Notes: generated by a model not told the origin, from the letters alone. DNA of 62,860 nucleotides from Actinomycetota bacterium (GCA_027314595.1 DAHVAN010000226.1:1-62860); one strand, 5' to 3'; counted from the first letter of the stretch, positions 44,007 through 54,520 are shown. Made by a program: numbers and translations.

Positions 44007-44463
44007 TCACGGCGTGCCGGGCTCGTGCCGGCGCAGCAGTTCCTCGCGCAATACCGTGTTGGCGCTGGTTTCCGCTGCCCTCGCCCAGGCGCCACGGGCC
44101 CGTTCGGGATAACCGGCTTCTTCCAGCAGTGCGGCGTGCGCGGCATGCAGCGGCGAGTACCCCTGCAGTGCCCCAGAGGCGAGCACGGGCTCGAGCACGG
44201 CGAGCCCGGCGAGCGGACCGGTGCTCCTTGGTCTCCACGTACGGCCCGTCCGTGATGAGCCTGCCCTCGCCGCGCACCCGCACGCTCGTCGCCGTCTCGG
44301 TGTGCGTGAGCTGCTCCGCGGCGACGAGCGCCCCGGCGTCCTTGACCGCCTGGGTGTAGTCGACCCAGGCGCCGCCCCGGTCCGTCGCGTGCTCGTTCGC
44401 CGCCGTCATGGCCGCGTACTCTTCTGGCGTGTTCTGGGAGTAGATCAGCAGTGCGTACTTCAT
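44007..44463 (-). pseudogene. Fused remnant of a YCII-domain gene and an ECF sigma factor gene
   Basis: The first 72 codons from ATG 44463 encode an intact start of a YCII/DGPF protein (KYALLIYSQNTPEEYAAMTA, ending ITDGPYVETKE). The frame then breaks near 44225-44250. A neighbouring frame gives the C-terminus of an ECF sigma factor of the type that follows YCII genes (PLAGLAVLEPVLASGALQGY, then LHAAHAALLEEAGYPERARG), stopping at 44007. So the rest of the YCII gene and nearly all of the sigma gene are deleted. Neither product can be functional as usual; the 5' YCII piece could still be translated. Confidence 0.75.
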
Positions 44464-44644
44464 CGTTGCCTCCGTCTGTAGTACGTTCCCCATACCTACG
44501 GCGGGGCTAGCCGGTTTTCGACAGGCCTGCGGTAATTCTCCCCGTCCCACGGGTGCGGCGCGCAGGGGACCAGTCCGCGGCTGGCCCTGCCCCGCCGCGA
44601 TCGCCCCGACCGGACCGCGAGTGGGCCAGTTGTGCGATTACCTG

Positions 44645-45095
<451 letters not shown>

Positions 45096-45166
45096 GCCGG
45101 ACGCCATGTTAGCCGCGCGTTCGAGCCAGCAAGGGGGGCCGGTACCGCGAGCGCGCCACGCAAGGC

Positions 45167-47734
45167 GTGCACGACCACCCGGGGGACCTGGTGAATGTCA
45201 TGACCACTTTCGCGGCTGATCGCAGCCGAAGGACCACAGAGACAGATCGATGGCTGGCCGGGATGCTGGGGGCAGAACCCGGCGTCGCTCTCGTCGCGGT
45301 CGGCGGCTACGGCCGCAAGGAACTGCTGCCCGGCAGCGATCTCGACGTGCTCCTGCTGCACGACGGCAGGGACGGCATCGCGAAGATCGCCGACCGGATC
45401 TGGTACCCGGTCTGGGACTCCGGTGCAAGGCTCGACCACGCGGTGCGGACCGTGCCGCAGGCCAGAAGGGTGGCACGCGCCGACCTCAAGGTCGCGCTCG
45501 GGCTGCTGAACGCCCGGCACATCGCGGGCGACTCCGACCTGACCACACGGCTGCGCGAGGGCGCGCTTGAAGACTGGCGGAGCAATGCCAGGACCCGGCT
45601 GGCGGAGCTCAGGGAACTGCACGAAGAGCGCACCCGCCTGCACGGCGAACTCGCCTTCCTGCTGGAACCCGACCTCAAGGAGTCCCGCGGCGGGCAGCGT
45701 GACGTGCATGCCATCCAGGCGATCGCGGCCGCCTGGGTCGCGCCAGCGCCCGGGCCGCGCGTCCGCGCGGCCTACGAGCAGATCCTGGACGCGCGCCATG
45801 TGCTTCACACGGTCACCGGCCGGCGCAGCGACCGGCTCGTGCTCGAGGAACAGGACGAGGTCGCGCGCATGCTCGACCTGCTCGACGGCGACGCGCTGCT
45901 GCGGAACCTGGCCGGCGCGGGCCGTACGGTCGCCTACGCGGTCGATCACGCCTTCCGGCAGGCAGACAGGGCCAGTGGCGGCAGGCGGGGGCTCGGCGTC
46001 CGGATGCGGCGCGCGAAGCCGGAGCGGCGCCCGCTGGCGGACGGGGTTGTCGAGCAGGACGATGAGGTCGTTCTCGCACGGGCGGCGGTGCCAGCCTCCG
46101 ATCCGGTGCTCGTGCTGCGCGCCGCGGCGGCCGCGGCGCAGGCAGGCCTGCCGCTGGCGCCGCGGACACTCGCGCGGCTCGCCGAATGCCCGCCGCTGCC
46201 CGTTCCCTGGCCAGAGGACGCGCGGGACGCGCTGATCACCCTGCTCGGCGCGGGTCCCAGCGCGATCGCCGTGTGGGAGGCGCTTGACCAGGAGGGGCTG
46301 CTCACCGCGCTGATCCCGGACTGGGAGCGGGTCCGCAACCGCCCGCAGCGCAATCCGCTGCACCGGTTCACCGTCGACAGGCACCTCGTGGAGTGCGCGG
46401 TGAACGCCGCGGCGCACACCCGCGACGTCGCCAGGCCGGACCTGCTGCTGCTCGCCTGCCTCCTGCACGACATCGGCAAGGGCTGGCCGGGCGACCACAG
46501 CGTCTCCGGCGAGGTCGTCGCACGCGATGTGGCGCGCCGCGTCGGGCTGAACGACGCCGACGCCGAGGTGATCGCCGCGGCCGTCAGGCATCACCTGCTG
46601 CTGCCTTCGGTAGCGACGCGCCGCGACCTGGACGACCCGATGACCGTGCGGCACGTGGCCACGACCTTGGGCAGCCGGCTGCTGCTGGAACTGCTGCACG
46701 CGCTGTCTCAGGCGGACGGGCTCGCGACAGGGCCGGCAGCGTGGAACGACTGGAAGGCGGGGCTGGTCGCCGACCTGGTCGGGCGGGTGTCCGCGGTGCT
46801 CGCGGGCGAGCCCGCCCCTGAGCCCCCGCCGCTGCGCGAGGACCAGCTCGCGCTCGCCTCCGGCGGCGGGCCGGCCGCGATCGTCAAGGGCAGCGAGGTC
46901 ACCGTGGTCGCGCTCGACCGGCCGGGCCTGCTGTGGCGTGCCGCGGGCGTGCTCGCCTCGCACCGGCTCGCCGTCCGGGGAGCGAACGCGCGGTCGATCG
47001 GCGAGACCGCGGTCACCGTGTTCAGCGTCGCCCCGGAGTACGGGGACCCGCCGGATGCCGCGCTTGTCGCCGCGGACCTCCGGCGGATGCTCGAGGGGCG
47101 CCTTGACGTGGAGGACCGCCTCGAGCGGCGGGCCCGTGCGGCGCGCCCTCAGGGCACCGCGGCGCCGCCGCCCAAGGTCACGCTGGTCGACGGCGCCTCG
47201 CAGGGCGCGACTGTGGTCGAGGTCCGCGCGCACGACGAGCCCGGTCTGCTGTGGCGGATCGGCCGGGCGCTCGGCGAATGCGGGCTCAACGTGCGGACGG
47301 CGCGGGTGGAGACCCTGGGTGCGGAGGCGGTGGACGTCTTCTACGTCACCGACGCCGCCGGGGGCCTGCTCACCGACCCCGAGGCCCGCCGCAGCGCCGT
47401 CGCCACCGTGCTCGCCGCGCTCACTGTTGTGTTATCTCCCGGTGCCCGGCCCCGCTGGGCCGGTCCCCCGGGCACCCCGGCCCCGGGCACCCGCCCCCCG
47501 GGCACCCCGGCCCCGGGCGGGGGACCGCTCGTCCCTCCGTACCTCCCTGGGCCCGGTAGCCTGGAACCGTGTTTGAGACGCTATCTGACCGGCTGGCCCA
47601 GGTCTTCTCCTCGTTGCGCGGCAAGGGGCGGCTGTCCGCCGCCGACATCGACGCGACCGCGCGCGAGATACGCATCGCGCTGCTCGAAGCGGACGTCGCG
47701 CTGCCCGTGGTCAGGCAGTTCATCGCGCGGGTGA
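45167..47734 (+). CDS. glnD: [Protein-PII] uridylyltransferase-type GlnD
   Basis: An up-to-855-residue bifunctional nucleotidyltransferase/hydrolase that modifies PII. It has a nucleotidyltransferase site ALVAVGGYGRKELLPGSDLD, a GlnD-type helical domain LAFLLEPDLKESRGGQRDVH, an HD domain LLACLLHDIGKGWPGDH, and two ACT domains (VALDRPGLLWRAAGVL and VRAHDEPGLLWRIGRALG). The N-terminus is short compared with Streptomyces GlnD. After the second ACT the frame has no stop and runs through a Pro/Gly repeat and 166 bases into ffh; the natural end was probably near 47430. Starts GTG 45167 or ATG 45200. Confidence 0.92.
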   Translation: MHDHPGDLVNVMTTFAADRSRRTTETDRWLAGMLGAEPGVALVAVGGYGRKELLPGSDLDVLLLHDGRDGIAKIADRIWYPVWDSGARLDHAVRTVPQARRVARADLKVALGLLNARHIAGDSDLTTRLREGALEDWRSNARTRLAELRELHEERTRLHGELAFLLEPDLKESRGGQRDVHAIQAIAAAWVAPAPGPRVRAAYEQILDARHVLHTVTGRRSDRLVLEEQDEVARMLDLLDGDALLRNLAGAGRTVAYAVDHAFRQADRASGGRRGLGVRMRRAKPERRPLADGVVEQDDEVVLARAAVPASDPVLVLRAAAAAAQAGLPLAPRTLARLAECPPLPVPWPEDARDALITLLGAGPSAIAVWEALDQEGLLTALIPDWERVRNRPQRNPLHRFTVDRHLVECAVNAAAHTRDVARPDLLLLACLLHDIGKGWPGDHSVSGEVVARDVARRVGLNDADAEVIAAAVRHHLLLPSVATRRDLDDPMTVRHVATTLGSRLLLELLHALSQADGLATGPAAWNDWKAGLVADLVGRVSAVLAGEPAPEPPPLREDQLALASGGGPAAIVKGSEVTVVALDRPGLLWRAAGVLASHRLAVRGANARSIGETAVTVFSVAPEYGDPPDAALVAADLRRMLEGRLDVEDRLERRARAARPQGTAAPPPKVTLVDGASQGATVVEVRAHDEPGLLWRIGRALGECGLNVRTARVETLGAEAVDVFYVTDAAGGLLTDPEARRSAVATVLAALTVVLSPGARPRWAGPPGTPAPGTRPPGTPAPGGGPLVPPYLPGPGSLEPCLRRYLTGWPRSSPRCAARGGCPPPTSTRPRARYASRCSKRTSRCPWSGSSSRG
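47458..47550. repeat. Low-complexity GC repeat at the 3' end of glnD
   Basis: Two copies of a unit GGGCACCCCGGCCCCGGGC with C/G tracts (47470-47520), followed by the C-rich GTAC element at 47519-47550 shared with kdpB. In glnD it encodes Pro/Gly repeats (PGTPAPG twice) and then GPLVPPYLPG. It removes or replaces the expected glnD stop and ends 18 bases before the ffh start codon. Confidence 0.7.
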
Positions 47735-49323
47735 AGGAACGGGCCGGCGGCGCGGAGGTGTCGGCCGCGCTCAACCCCGCGCAGCAGGTCATCAAGATCG
47801 TGCACGAGGAACTCGTCGGGATTCTCGGCGGCGAGGCGCGCCGGCTGCGGTTCGCCAAGGTCGCGCCGACCGTGATCCTGCTGACGGGGCTCCAGGGAAC
47901 AGGCAAGACCACCCTGGCGGGCAAGCTCGCGCTGTGGCTGAGGGAGCAGGGCAACACGCCGATGCTCGTCGCCTGCGACCTGCAGCGTCCCAACGCCGTG
48001 CAGCAGCTTCAGGTGGTCGGCTCACGCGCGGGCGTCCCGGTGTACGCGCCGTCGCCCGGCAACGGCGCCGGCGACCCGGTGGCGGTCGCGCGTCAGTCGC
48101 TCGACGAGGCGCGGCGCACCCAGCACAACATGGTGATCATCGACACCGCCGGACGGCTGGGCATCGACGAGGACATGATGGCCCAGGCCCGCGCCATCAG
48201 GGACGCGGTCGAGCCCGACGAGGCGCTGTTCGTCGTCGACGCGATGGTCGGCCAGGACGCGGTGGCCACCGCGCAGGCCTTCCTCGACGGCGTCGGCTAC
48301 GACGGCGTGGTGCTGACCACGCTGGACGGCGACGCCCGCGGCGGCGCCGCGCTGTCGATCACCGCGCTGACCGGCCGGCCGATCATGTTCGCGTCCACCG
48401 GCGAGAAGCTCGCCGACTTCGACATGTTCCATCCGGACCGGATGGCCTCCCGGATCCTGGACATGGGCGATGTGCTCAGCCTGATCGAGCAGGCGGAGAA
48501 GGCGTTCGACGCCGAGCAGGCGGCGAGCATGGCGTCCCGGCTGATGTCGGGCAGCGACATCACGCTCGAAGATTTCGTCGAGCAACTGGGGATGCTGCGC
48601 AAGATGGGCTCGATCACCAGCCTGCTCAGCCTGATGCCCGGCGCGGGACGAAACAAGGAGCTGCTTTCAAGGGTCTCCGACAAGGACCTGGACAGGGCCG
48701 AGGCCATCGTCCGGTCGATGACCCCCGAAGAGCGGCGCAACCCGAAGATCATCAATGGCTCGCGGCGACTGCGCATCGCGGGCGGGTCGGGTGTCGCGGT
48801 CGGCGAGGTGGCCCAGCTGGTAACGAACTTCTTCGAGGCCCAGAAGCAGATGCGGGCCTTCATGGGCGGCGGCATGCCTGGCATGCCCGCGCTGATGGGC
48901 GGCGGCGGAGCCCGGCGCGCCGCCAAGGCCGCCAAGGCCGCCAAGGGCAAGCGCAAGAGCGGCGACCCCCGCAAGGCCGCGCTGGCCGCCTCCGGCCGCT
49001 CGGACGGCTCAGGCGGTCAGAGCGGTCCTGGCGGCAGGGGCGGTCAGGGCGGCAAGGGCGGCAAGGGCGGCGCGGGCGGTCAGGCTGCAGGCAAGGGCCA
49101 GGGCGCGGTCGCGCCGACGTCGATGGAGGAGCTGGCGGAGCTCCTGCAGGACGCCGGCGCCGCCGGCGGCGGCGGCCCTGCCGGGTTCGGCGCCGACGGC
49201 TTCGCCGGCCTGCGCGGCGGCCTCGGCAGGCCCCTGCCCCCGATGCCGCCTGGCGCGATGCCTGGCGCGATGCCGCCAGGAAACGTGCCCGCCGCCTTCG
49301 GCAAGCGCCGCAAGAAGAAGTAA
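47569..49323 (+). CDS. ffh: Signal recognition particle protein Ffh (SRP54)
   Basis: A 584-residue SRP GTPase. The N domain, G domain with P-loop LLTGLQGTGKTTLAGKL, DTAGRLGIDEDM and TTLDGDARGGAALS, and the M domain (MLRKMGSITSLLSLMPG, NGSRRLRIAGGSG) are all present. It targets signal-sequence proteins with 4.5S RNA and FtsY. The C-terminus is extended by about 130 Gly/Ala/Lys-rich residues. The GTG start is 18 bases after the repeat in glnD, inside the over-long glnD frame. Confidence 0.97.
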   Translation: MFETLSDRLAQVFSSLRGKGRLSAADIDATAREIRIALLEADVALPVVRQFIARVKERAGGAEVSAALNPAQQVIKIVHEELVGILGGEARRLRFAKVAPTVILLTGLQGTGKTTLAGKLALWLREQGNTPMLVACDLQRPNAVQQLQVVGSRAGVPVYAPSPGNGAGDPVAVARQSLDEARRTQHNMVIIDTAGRLGIDEDMMAQARAIRDAVEPDEALFVVDAMVGQDAVATAQAFLDGVGYDGVVLTTLDGDARGGAALSITALTGRPIMFASTGEKLADFDMFHPDRMASRILDMGDVLSLIEQAEKAFDAEQAASMASRLMSGSDITLEDFVEQLGMLRKMGSITSLLSLMPGAGRNKELLSRVSDKDLDRAEAIVRSMTPEERRNPKIINGSRRLRIAGGSGVAVGEVAQLVTNFFEAQKQMRAFMGGGMPGMPALMGGGGARRAAKAAKAAKGKRKSGDPRKAALAASGRSDGSGGQSGPGGRGGQGGKGGKGGAGGQAAGKGQGAVAPTSMEELAELLQDAGAAGGGGPAGFGADGFAGLRGGLGRPLPPMPPGAMPGAMPPGNVPAAFGKRRKKK

Positions 49324-49364
49324 CCGCTCCCTGCCCCGCGGCACATACCGGCGAGCGACCGCGA

Positions 49365-50891
49365 TCAGCCGGCGGCGAGGGCGCGGACCGTCTCGATCGT
49401 GTCGGCCTCGGCGGCGGGCTTGTCGTCCCGGTAGCGCAGTACCCTGGCGAAGCGGAGCGCGACACCGCCAGGGTAGCGGGGACTGCGCTGCACGCCGTCG
49501 AAGGCAATCTCCACGACGAGTTCCGGCCTGACGTACACGGTCCAGTCGTCGCGGTGGTCTTCGAGCTGGAGAAGCCTGGCCGTCTGCCAGGTGAGCAGTT
49601 CGTCGGTGAGGCCCTTGAACGTCTTGCCGAGCATCACCCAGCCGCCGGCCCGCGGGTCGCGCGCGCCCAGATGCAGGTTCGACAGCCAGCCACGGCGGCG
49701 GCCGTGCCCCCATTCGACGGCGAGCACCACGAGGTCAAGCGTGTGCCGCGGCTTCACCTTGATCCACCCGGCGCCGCGCCGGCCCGCGGCGTACGGCGTG
49801 CTCAGCGCCTTGACCACGACGCCCTCGTGGCCGTGCGCGAGCGCGTCGCGGAAGAACGCGGTCGCCGAGTCCACCGAATCGGTCACCAGACGGGGCATCA
49901 GCAGTCCGGCGGGAACGATGCCCGCAAGCGCCGCGTGCCGCTGCTCGTCCGGCAGGTCGATCAGGTCGGCGCCGTCGAGGTGCAGCACGTCGAACAGGAA
50001 GACAGAAAGGGGCACGGCCGGCCCGGGGGCGTCGCTCGCGGCCCGGGCGGCGGTGTCCTGGAAGGGCAGCGGACTGCCGTCCGCGCGCAGCGCGATCAGC
50101 TCGCCGTCGAACACCGCGGCTCGCACGGGCAGCTTCCCCAGCGTCGCCACGACCTCGGGAAGCCGGGCGGTGATGTCGTCGAGCGTCCGCGTGAACAGCC
50201 TGACCGAGCCGCCGGCGAGGTGTGCCTGGATGCGGATGCCGTCCAGCTTCCACTCCACGGCCGCGTGCGCCGGGACCCCGTCCGCGATCTTGGCGAACGC
50301 GTCCTCCATGGACGCCGCGCTGGCGGCGAGCATCGGCTTGAGCGGCTGCCCGACCAGCAGGCCGAACCCGGCGAGAGCGTCGTTTCCGCCGCGAAGCGCC
50401 GCCTCGGCGACAGCGGGCAGCGATCCGCGCAGCATCACCGCGCGCCGCACCTGCGCCACGGGAACCGAGGCGGCCCTCGCGACCGCGTCGGTCATCACCC
50501 CGTCGAGCGCGCCCTGCCTCAGCTCGCCGGACAGCAGCCGGACGAGGAAGCGCTGCTCGTCGCCTGTCGCCGCGCCGAGCAGCGACCCGATCAGCTCCCT
50601 GCGTGACACGGCCGACCCCTTGCCCGCCACCGCGCCGATCCTGGTGAACGCCTCGTCGACATCGGTGAGCGTCAGCGACGGCGAGGCGGCCGGCGGCGGC
50701 GCCGAGCGCAACGCCGCCCAGCCGACGCCGATCTGCCGCTGCGGGAGCTCACCCGACAGGTAAGCGACGGCGATCGGCGCCTCAGGCGGCGTCGCGGCCC
50801 GCAACGCGACCGCGAGCGCCTCGATCTTCGCTAGCCGGGCACGGGTAGCGGCGACGGCCCGGGAGACTTCGGCCAGTTCTGCCAGCAGCAC
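49365..50891 (-). CDS. ATP-dependent DNA ligase
   Basis: A 508-residue LigB-like ligase. An N-terminal DNA-binding domain (about 1-200) precedes the nucleotidyltransferase motif [11 protein letters not shown] with Lys215. Other motifs are [32 protein letters not shown] and the motif V region [14 protein letters not shown]. An OB domain ends the protein ([17 protein letters not shown]). It is not fused to primase or nuclease domains, so it is not LigD. The GTG at 50891 ([10 protein letters not shown]) starts the family N-terminus. It is inserted between ffh and rpsP together with the transporter genes. Confidence 0.92.
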   Translation of the reverse strand: MLLAELAEVSRAVAATRARLAKIEALAVALRAATPPEAPIAVAYLSGELPQRQIGVGWAALRSAPPPAASPSLTLTDVDEAFTRIGAVAGKGSAVSRRELIGSLLGAATGDEQRFLVRLLSGELRQGALDGVMTDAVARAASVPVAQVRRAVMLRGSLPAVAEAALRGGNDALAGFGLLVGQPLKPMLAASAASMEDAFAKIADGVPAHAAVEWKLDGIRIQAHLAGGSVRLFTRTLDDITARLPEVVATLGKLPVRAAVFDGELIALRADGSPLPFQDTAARAASDAPGPAVPLSVFLFDVLHLDGADLIDLPDEQRHAALAGIVPAGLLMPRLVTDSVDSATAFFRDALAHGHEGVVVKALSTPYAAGRRGAGWIKVKPRHTLDLVVLAVEWGHGRRRGWLSNLHLGARDPRAGGWVMLGKTFKGLTDELLTWQTARLLQLEDHRDDWTVYVRPELVVEIAFDGVQRSPRYPGGVALRFARVLRYRDDKPAAEADTIETVRALAAG

Positions 50892-50910
50892 GCCTTCATT
50901 GTCTCGCCGG

Positions 50911-52020
50911 TCAGCGCTCCGTGCCCGGCTTCCCCCGGTTCCGGCCGGGCACGGGGAGCAGGGAAGGGTTCCACCGCCAGCGCCGTCTCTCGCCATCGGC
51001 CCACAGGTAGTACCCCACAGGGAAGAGCCGGATGTTGTACCGCTCGTCGAGCAGGCCCCACAGGCCCTTCCTGGCGAATATCGCGACTACGATGCCCACC
51101 AGTCCCAGGATGATCAGGTACCACTGATTATGGGATTGCAGGGTCTGCTGCAGCACCGTGTAGACGATGGTCCCGAGGATCGGTCCCTCGATCGTGCCGA
51201 GGCCGCCGATGATCGCCGCGAAGGCCATGATGGCGGTCCACTGCACGCTGAAGACGCCGCCGTAGGTGGTCGGCACGACCTGGAGTTGGTCGATGGCCAG
51301 CACGCCGCCGGCCGCGCCGCACCCGGCCGCCGCCACCACGAACACGAGCATCCTCGCGACCCCGATCTTGACACCCGAACTGCGCGCCGCCGTCTCGTCG
51401 TCGCGGATCGCGGTCAGCACCAGGCCGATCCTGCTGCGGAGCAGGACGTACATCGCGCCCATGGCCAGCACCGCGACGGCCAGGGCCGCCCAGTACGTGT
51501 ACGCGGTCAGCACCGCCGGGTTCCACCCGGTAAAGGCGGGCAGCGGCATCCCTGTGCCGCCGCCGATGGACTGGAACTGCTCGATGAGCAGCGCGATCGC
51601 CGACGCCATCACCCAGGTGGCGATCGCGAAGTACCCGGTGCGCAGCCGGGAGACCAGCCACCACAGCGGGAACGCGGCCGCTGCGGCGCCGATCGCCGCG
51701 ATCGGCAGCGAGGCGAACGGCGACAGCCCGTGCATGGCGGGGATCAGCACGAAGTACGCGCCGAGCCCGAAGAACGCCTGCTGGCCGACCGAGACCAGCC
51801 CCGCGTACCCGGCGAGCAGGTTCCACATGCTGGCCAGCGTCAGGATGTAGAGCGCCTGCACCATGATCACGAGGGTGCCCGACGCGATGTAGTACGGGAA
51901 CGCCGCCAGCACGACGATGACGATGATCGCGCCGATCCCTGTCCATGCGACGTTCCTGCGCGACCGGGTTACCCGCAAATTTTCTCCCGAACGAGCGGTG
52001 GCGTCTGTCAGCAGGCTCAT
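50911..52020 (-). CDS. livM: Branched-chain amino acid ABC transporter permease LivM
   Basis: A 369-residue permease with about ten helices, family blocks [39 protein letters not shown] and [20 protein letters not shown]. The N-terminus is unusual: codons 5-12 (TDATARSG) are made from the 24-base dispersed repeat at 51985-52008. The start codon overlaps the livH stop (ATGA). It forms the membrane channel with LivH. Confidence 0.94.
   Translation of the reverse strand: MSLLTDATARSGENLRVTRSRRNVAWTGIGAIIVIVVLAAFPYYIASGTLVIMVQALYILTLASMWNLLAGYAGLVSVGQQAFFGLGAYFVLIPAMHGLSPFASLPIAAIGAAAAAFPLWWLVSRLRTGYFAIATWVMASAIALLIEQFQSIGGGTGMPLPAFTGWNPAVLTAYTYWAALAVAVLAMGAMYVLLRSRIGLVLTAIRDDETAARSSGVKIGVARMLVFVVAAAGCGAAGGVLAIDQLQVVPTTYGGVFSVQWTAIMAFAAIIGGLGTIEGPILGTIVYTVLQQTLQSHNQWYLIILGLVGIVVAIFARKGLWGLLDERYNIRLFPVGYYLWADGERRRWRWNPSLLPVPGRNRGKPGTER
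51985..52008. repeat. Dispersed 24-bp repeat, copy 2 (in livM start)
   Basis: Identical to 32745-32768. It lies within the first codons of livM in the same orientation relative to the gene as the copy in front of usp. The 12-base piece CGTTCGGGAGAA on the minus strand, at its end, also occurs in dxr (4857-4868). Confidence 0.75.
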
Positions 52021-52892
52021 GACTGCGACCTCCGCGCGGTAAGGCCCTGCGGCCGGATCACCAGCACGGCGAGGAACACGACGTAAAGGGCGAACTGCTC
52101 GTAAGAGATGTTGATCTGCGCGCCGATCTGCTGGGCGACGCCGAGCACGATGCCGCCGAGCAGGGTGCCCCACAGGGAGCCCAGGCCGCCGATCACCACC
52201 GCGGCGAACGCGAACAGCAGGATCGTGTCGGTCCCCGCGTACGGGTAGACGTTGACCTTCATGCCGTAGGCGATGCCGGCCAGCGCCACGGTGCCGAACG
52301 CCGCCGCGGCCGCGATGCCGAACACGTGCCGGTAGTCGGCTCCGGCCAGCTGTGCCGCCTCCCTGTCGTCGGCGACGGCGCGGATGAGCCGCCCGTACTT
52401 GGACGAGGAGAGAAAGAACTGCAGGCCGAGCAGCACCACCACGGCGAGCGCGAAGATGACGGCATCGAGCCAGGCGATCTGGATCTGCGAGCCGATCGAG
52501 AACGAGGCGGTGATCAGGCTCGCCCCGGCGTCGAGGCTGCGGGTGTTGGCGGTGAAGAACTGCAGCAGGCCGTTCTCGATCACGATCGACAGGCCGAAGG
52601 TGACGATCAGCGTGATGAGCTCGCCGCGGCTGATCGCCGCCTGGAGCACCGACCGCTGCAGCACGTAGCCGAGCACCGCCATGACGAGCACCACCACGGG
52701 CACGGACCACAGGAACGGCATGTGGGTGGCCGTGATGATCCCGACGCCGATGTAGGCGGCCACCGTGGCCAGGTCGCCGTGCGCGAGGTTCACCACCTTC
52801 ATCACGCCGAACATCAGCGACAGCCCGCACGCGAAAAGCGCGTAATAGCCGCCGGTCAAGATGCCCTGGATGACCGCGTTGACCCAGGCCAT
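52017..52892 (-). CDS. livH: Branched-chain amino acid ABC transporter permease LivH
   Basis: A 291-residue permease with about eight helices (GGYYALFACGLSLMFGVMKV, NLAHGDLATVAAYIG, SSKYGRLIRAVADDREAAQL, VIGGLGSLWGTLLGGIVLG). Start ATG 52892 shares one base with the livF stop (TGATG); its stop overlaps livM by ATGA. It belongs to the operon livJ-livG-livF-livH-livM read on the minus strand. Confidence 0.95.
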   Translation of the reverse strand: MAWVNAVIQGILTGGYYALFACGLSLMFGVMKVVNLAHGDLATVAAYIGVGIITATHMPFLWSVPVVVLVMAVLGYVLQRSVLQAAISRGELITLIVTFGLSIVIENGLLQFFTANTRSLDAGASLITASFSIGSQIQIAWLDAVIFALAVVVLLGLQFFLSSSKYGRLIRAVADDREAAQLAGADYRHVFGIAAAAAFGTVALAGIAYGMKVNVYPYAGTDTILLFAFAAVVIGGLGSLWGTLLGGIVLGVAQQIGAQINISYEQFALYVVFLAVLVIRPQGLTARRSQS

Positions 52893-53683
52893 CAGGCCTC
52901 GCCCCCCTCGCTGTGATCCGCCTGTACCTCCGCGGCGGCAGCCCCCATGCCGAAGTACGCCGCTTCTACCTGCGCGGCGGTGACGTCGGACGGCCGGCCC
53001 TCCAGCGTGGTGTGGCCCTCGAGCAGGCACTGCAGGTGGGTCGCCACCCGGAGCGCCTGGCTCACGTCCTGTTCCACGAGCAGCACGGTCACGCCGGAGG
53101 CCAGGATCTGCGGCAGCATGCCGTAGATGCGCTGGACGATGAGCGGCGCCAGGCCGAGGGACAGCTCGTCGAGCAGCAGCATGCGCGGGTTGGCGACGAG
53201 CGCGCGGCCGATGGCGACGGACTGCTGCTCGCCGCCGGACAGCTGGGCCGTGCGCTGGCCGCGGCGCTCCTTCATCCACGGGAACAGGTCGTAGACCTGA
53301 TGGATGTTCCACAGGCCCTTGCGCGCGTAGGTGGCGCCGACCTTGAGGTTCTCCTCCAGCGTCAGCGACGGGAACAGGCGCCTGCCCTCGGGGACCATGA
53401 CGATGCCCGCGGTGGCCCGCTTTTCCGGGCGCATGCCGGTCACGTCCCGGCCGTCGTAGGCAATCGATCCGCCCGTCGGGTGGTGCAGGCCCGCGATCGT
53501 GCGCAGCAGCGTCGACTTGCCCGCGCCGTTGGCGCCGATGATCGCGTACACCTCGCCGGGGTACACCTGCAGCGAGATGCCGGACAGCGCGCGGAGCTGG
53601 CCGTGGTGCACGACCAGATCGCGGACTTCGAGCAGCGGCGCCACGTTCCCGGTCCGATCGCCGCCCCCGGCTGGTGTGGTCAC
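52892..53683 (-). CDS. livF: Branched-chain amino acid ABC transporter ATPase LivF
   Basis: A 263-residue ATPase. Walker A GANGAGKST, Q-loop VMVPEGRRLFPSLTLEENL, signature LSGGEQQSVAIGRALV and Walker B LLLDELSLGLAP, in which the usual Pro after DE is Leu. A C-terminal tail of about 30 acidic/Ala residues follows. The GTG start at 53683 overlaps the livG stop (GTGA). Confidence 0.95.
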   Translation of the reverse strand: MTTPAGGGDRTGNVAPLLEVRDLVVHHGQLRALSGISLQVYPGEVYAIIGANGAGKSTLLRTIAGLHHPTGGSIAYDGRDVTGMRPEKRATAGIVMVPEGRRLFPSLTLEENLKVGATYARKGLWNIHQVYDLFPWMKERRGQRTAQLSGGEQQSVAIGRALVANPRMLLLDELSLGLAPLIVQRIYGMLPQILASGVTVLLVEQDVSQALRVATHLQCLLEGHTTLEGRPSDVTAAQVEAAYFGMGAAAAEVQADHSEGGEA

Positions 53684-54489
53684 GCTGTTCCCCCGCTCAC
53701 TTCGGAGGCCCCCTGAGCGCCCGGGGCGCCCGGGGCATCGTCATCCAGGCCCAGCGTGGACGCGGTGACCTCGCTGCCGAGGTAGACCTCGCGCACCCGC
53801 GGGTTGGCGAGCACGGACGCCGGATCGCCGTCGCCGATGAACGCGCCGCCGGACAGGCAGGTGAGCCTGCTGACAAGCGCGGTCAGGGCGCGGACCACGT
53901 GCTCGATCCAGATCACCGCGATGCCTTCGGCGTTGATGCCGCGGATGACCTCGACCAGCACGGCGACCTCGGGGTCGGTGAGCCCGCCGGCCACCTCGTC
54001 GAGCAGCAGCAGGCTCGGCCGGGTGGCGAGCGCGCGGGCGATCTCGAGCCTCTTGCGCTGCAGCAGTCCCAGCCGGGCCGCCGGGATGTTCGCCTCGGCG
54101 GCGATCCCGGTACGGTAGAGCGCCTCGGCGGCCGCCTGATAGCTGGCCTGCCGCCGCAGCCTCGCGCCTTGCTGCGCCGCCACGAGCACGTTCTCGAAGA
54201 CGGTCATGTCGGCGAACGGGCGGGGGACCTGGTAGGTCCGCCCGATGCCGAGCCGGCACCGGGAGGCCGGGTCGAGCCGGGTGATCGTGCGCCCGGCGAA
54301 CCTGACCTGGCCGGAGCCGGGGGACAGGTCGCCGGAGATGAGGCCGAACAGGCTGGTCTTGCCAGCGCCGTTCGGCCCCACGATCCCGACCGTGTCCCCG
54401 GCTCCGACCGCGAACGACAGGTCTTCCGCGATGACGACGCGGCCGAACCGCTTCGTCACGTGGTCTAGTTCGAGCAATGGAGTGGACAT
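53680..54489 (-). CDS. livG: Branched-chain amino acid ABC transporter ATPase LivG
   Basis: A 269-residue ATPase. Walker A is VGPNGAGKTSLFG, Q-loop YQVPRPFADMTVFENVL and Walker B LLLLDEVAGGL. The signature motif is not LSxGQ; the matching segment reads ARLGLLQRKRLEIARALA, as in a known subgroup of amino-acid/urea ATPases with a degenerate signature. A low-complexity Ala/Gly tail ends the protein. With LivF it powers the LivHM permease. It starts 31 bases from the livJ stop. Confidence 0.92.
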   Translation of the reverse strand: MSTPLLELDHVTKRFGRVVIAEDLSFAVGAGDTVGIVGPNGAGKTSLFGLISGDLSPGSGQVRFAGRTITRLDPASRCRLGIGRTYQVPRPFADMTVFENVLVAAQQGARLRRQASYQAAAEALYRTGIAAEANIPAARLGLLQRKRLEIARALATRPSLLLLDEVAGGLTDPEVAVLVEVIRGINAEGIAVIWIEHVVRALTALVSRLTCLSGGAFIGDGDPASVLANPRVREVYLGSEVTASTLGLDDDAPGAPGAQGASEVSGGTA

Positions 54490-54520
54490 CGCTTCCCTGC
54501 TGCCGGAAACCAGCCGGCCC

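Noticed and set aside
44101-44113. Another copy of CGTTCGGGATAA
   Set aside because: In this place it encodes the GYPER residues of the sigma-factor remnant, so it is explained by protein coding and may be chance.
53680-54489. LivG as an inactive ATPase because its signature motif is not LSGGQ
   Set aside because: Walker A, Walker B and the RKRLEIARALA context are intact, and a subgroup of amino acid ATPases has this form.
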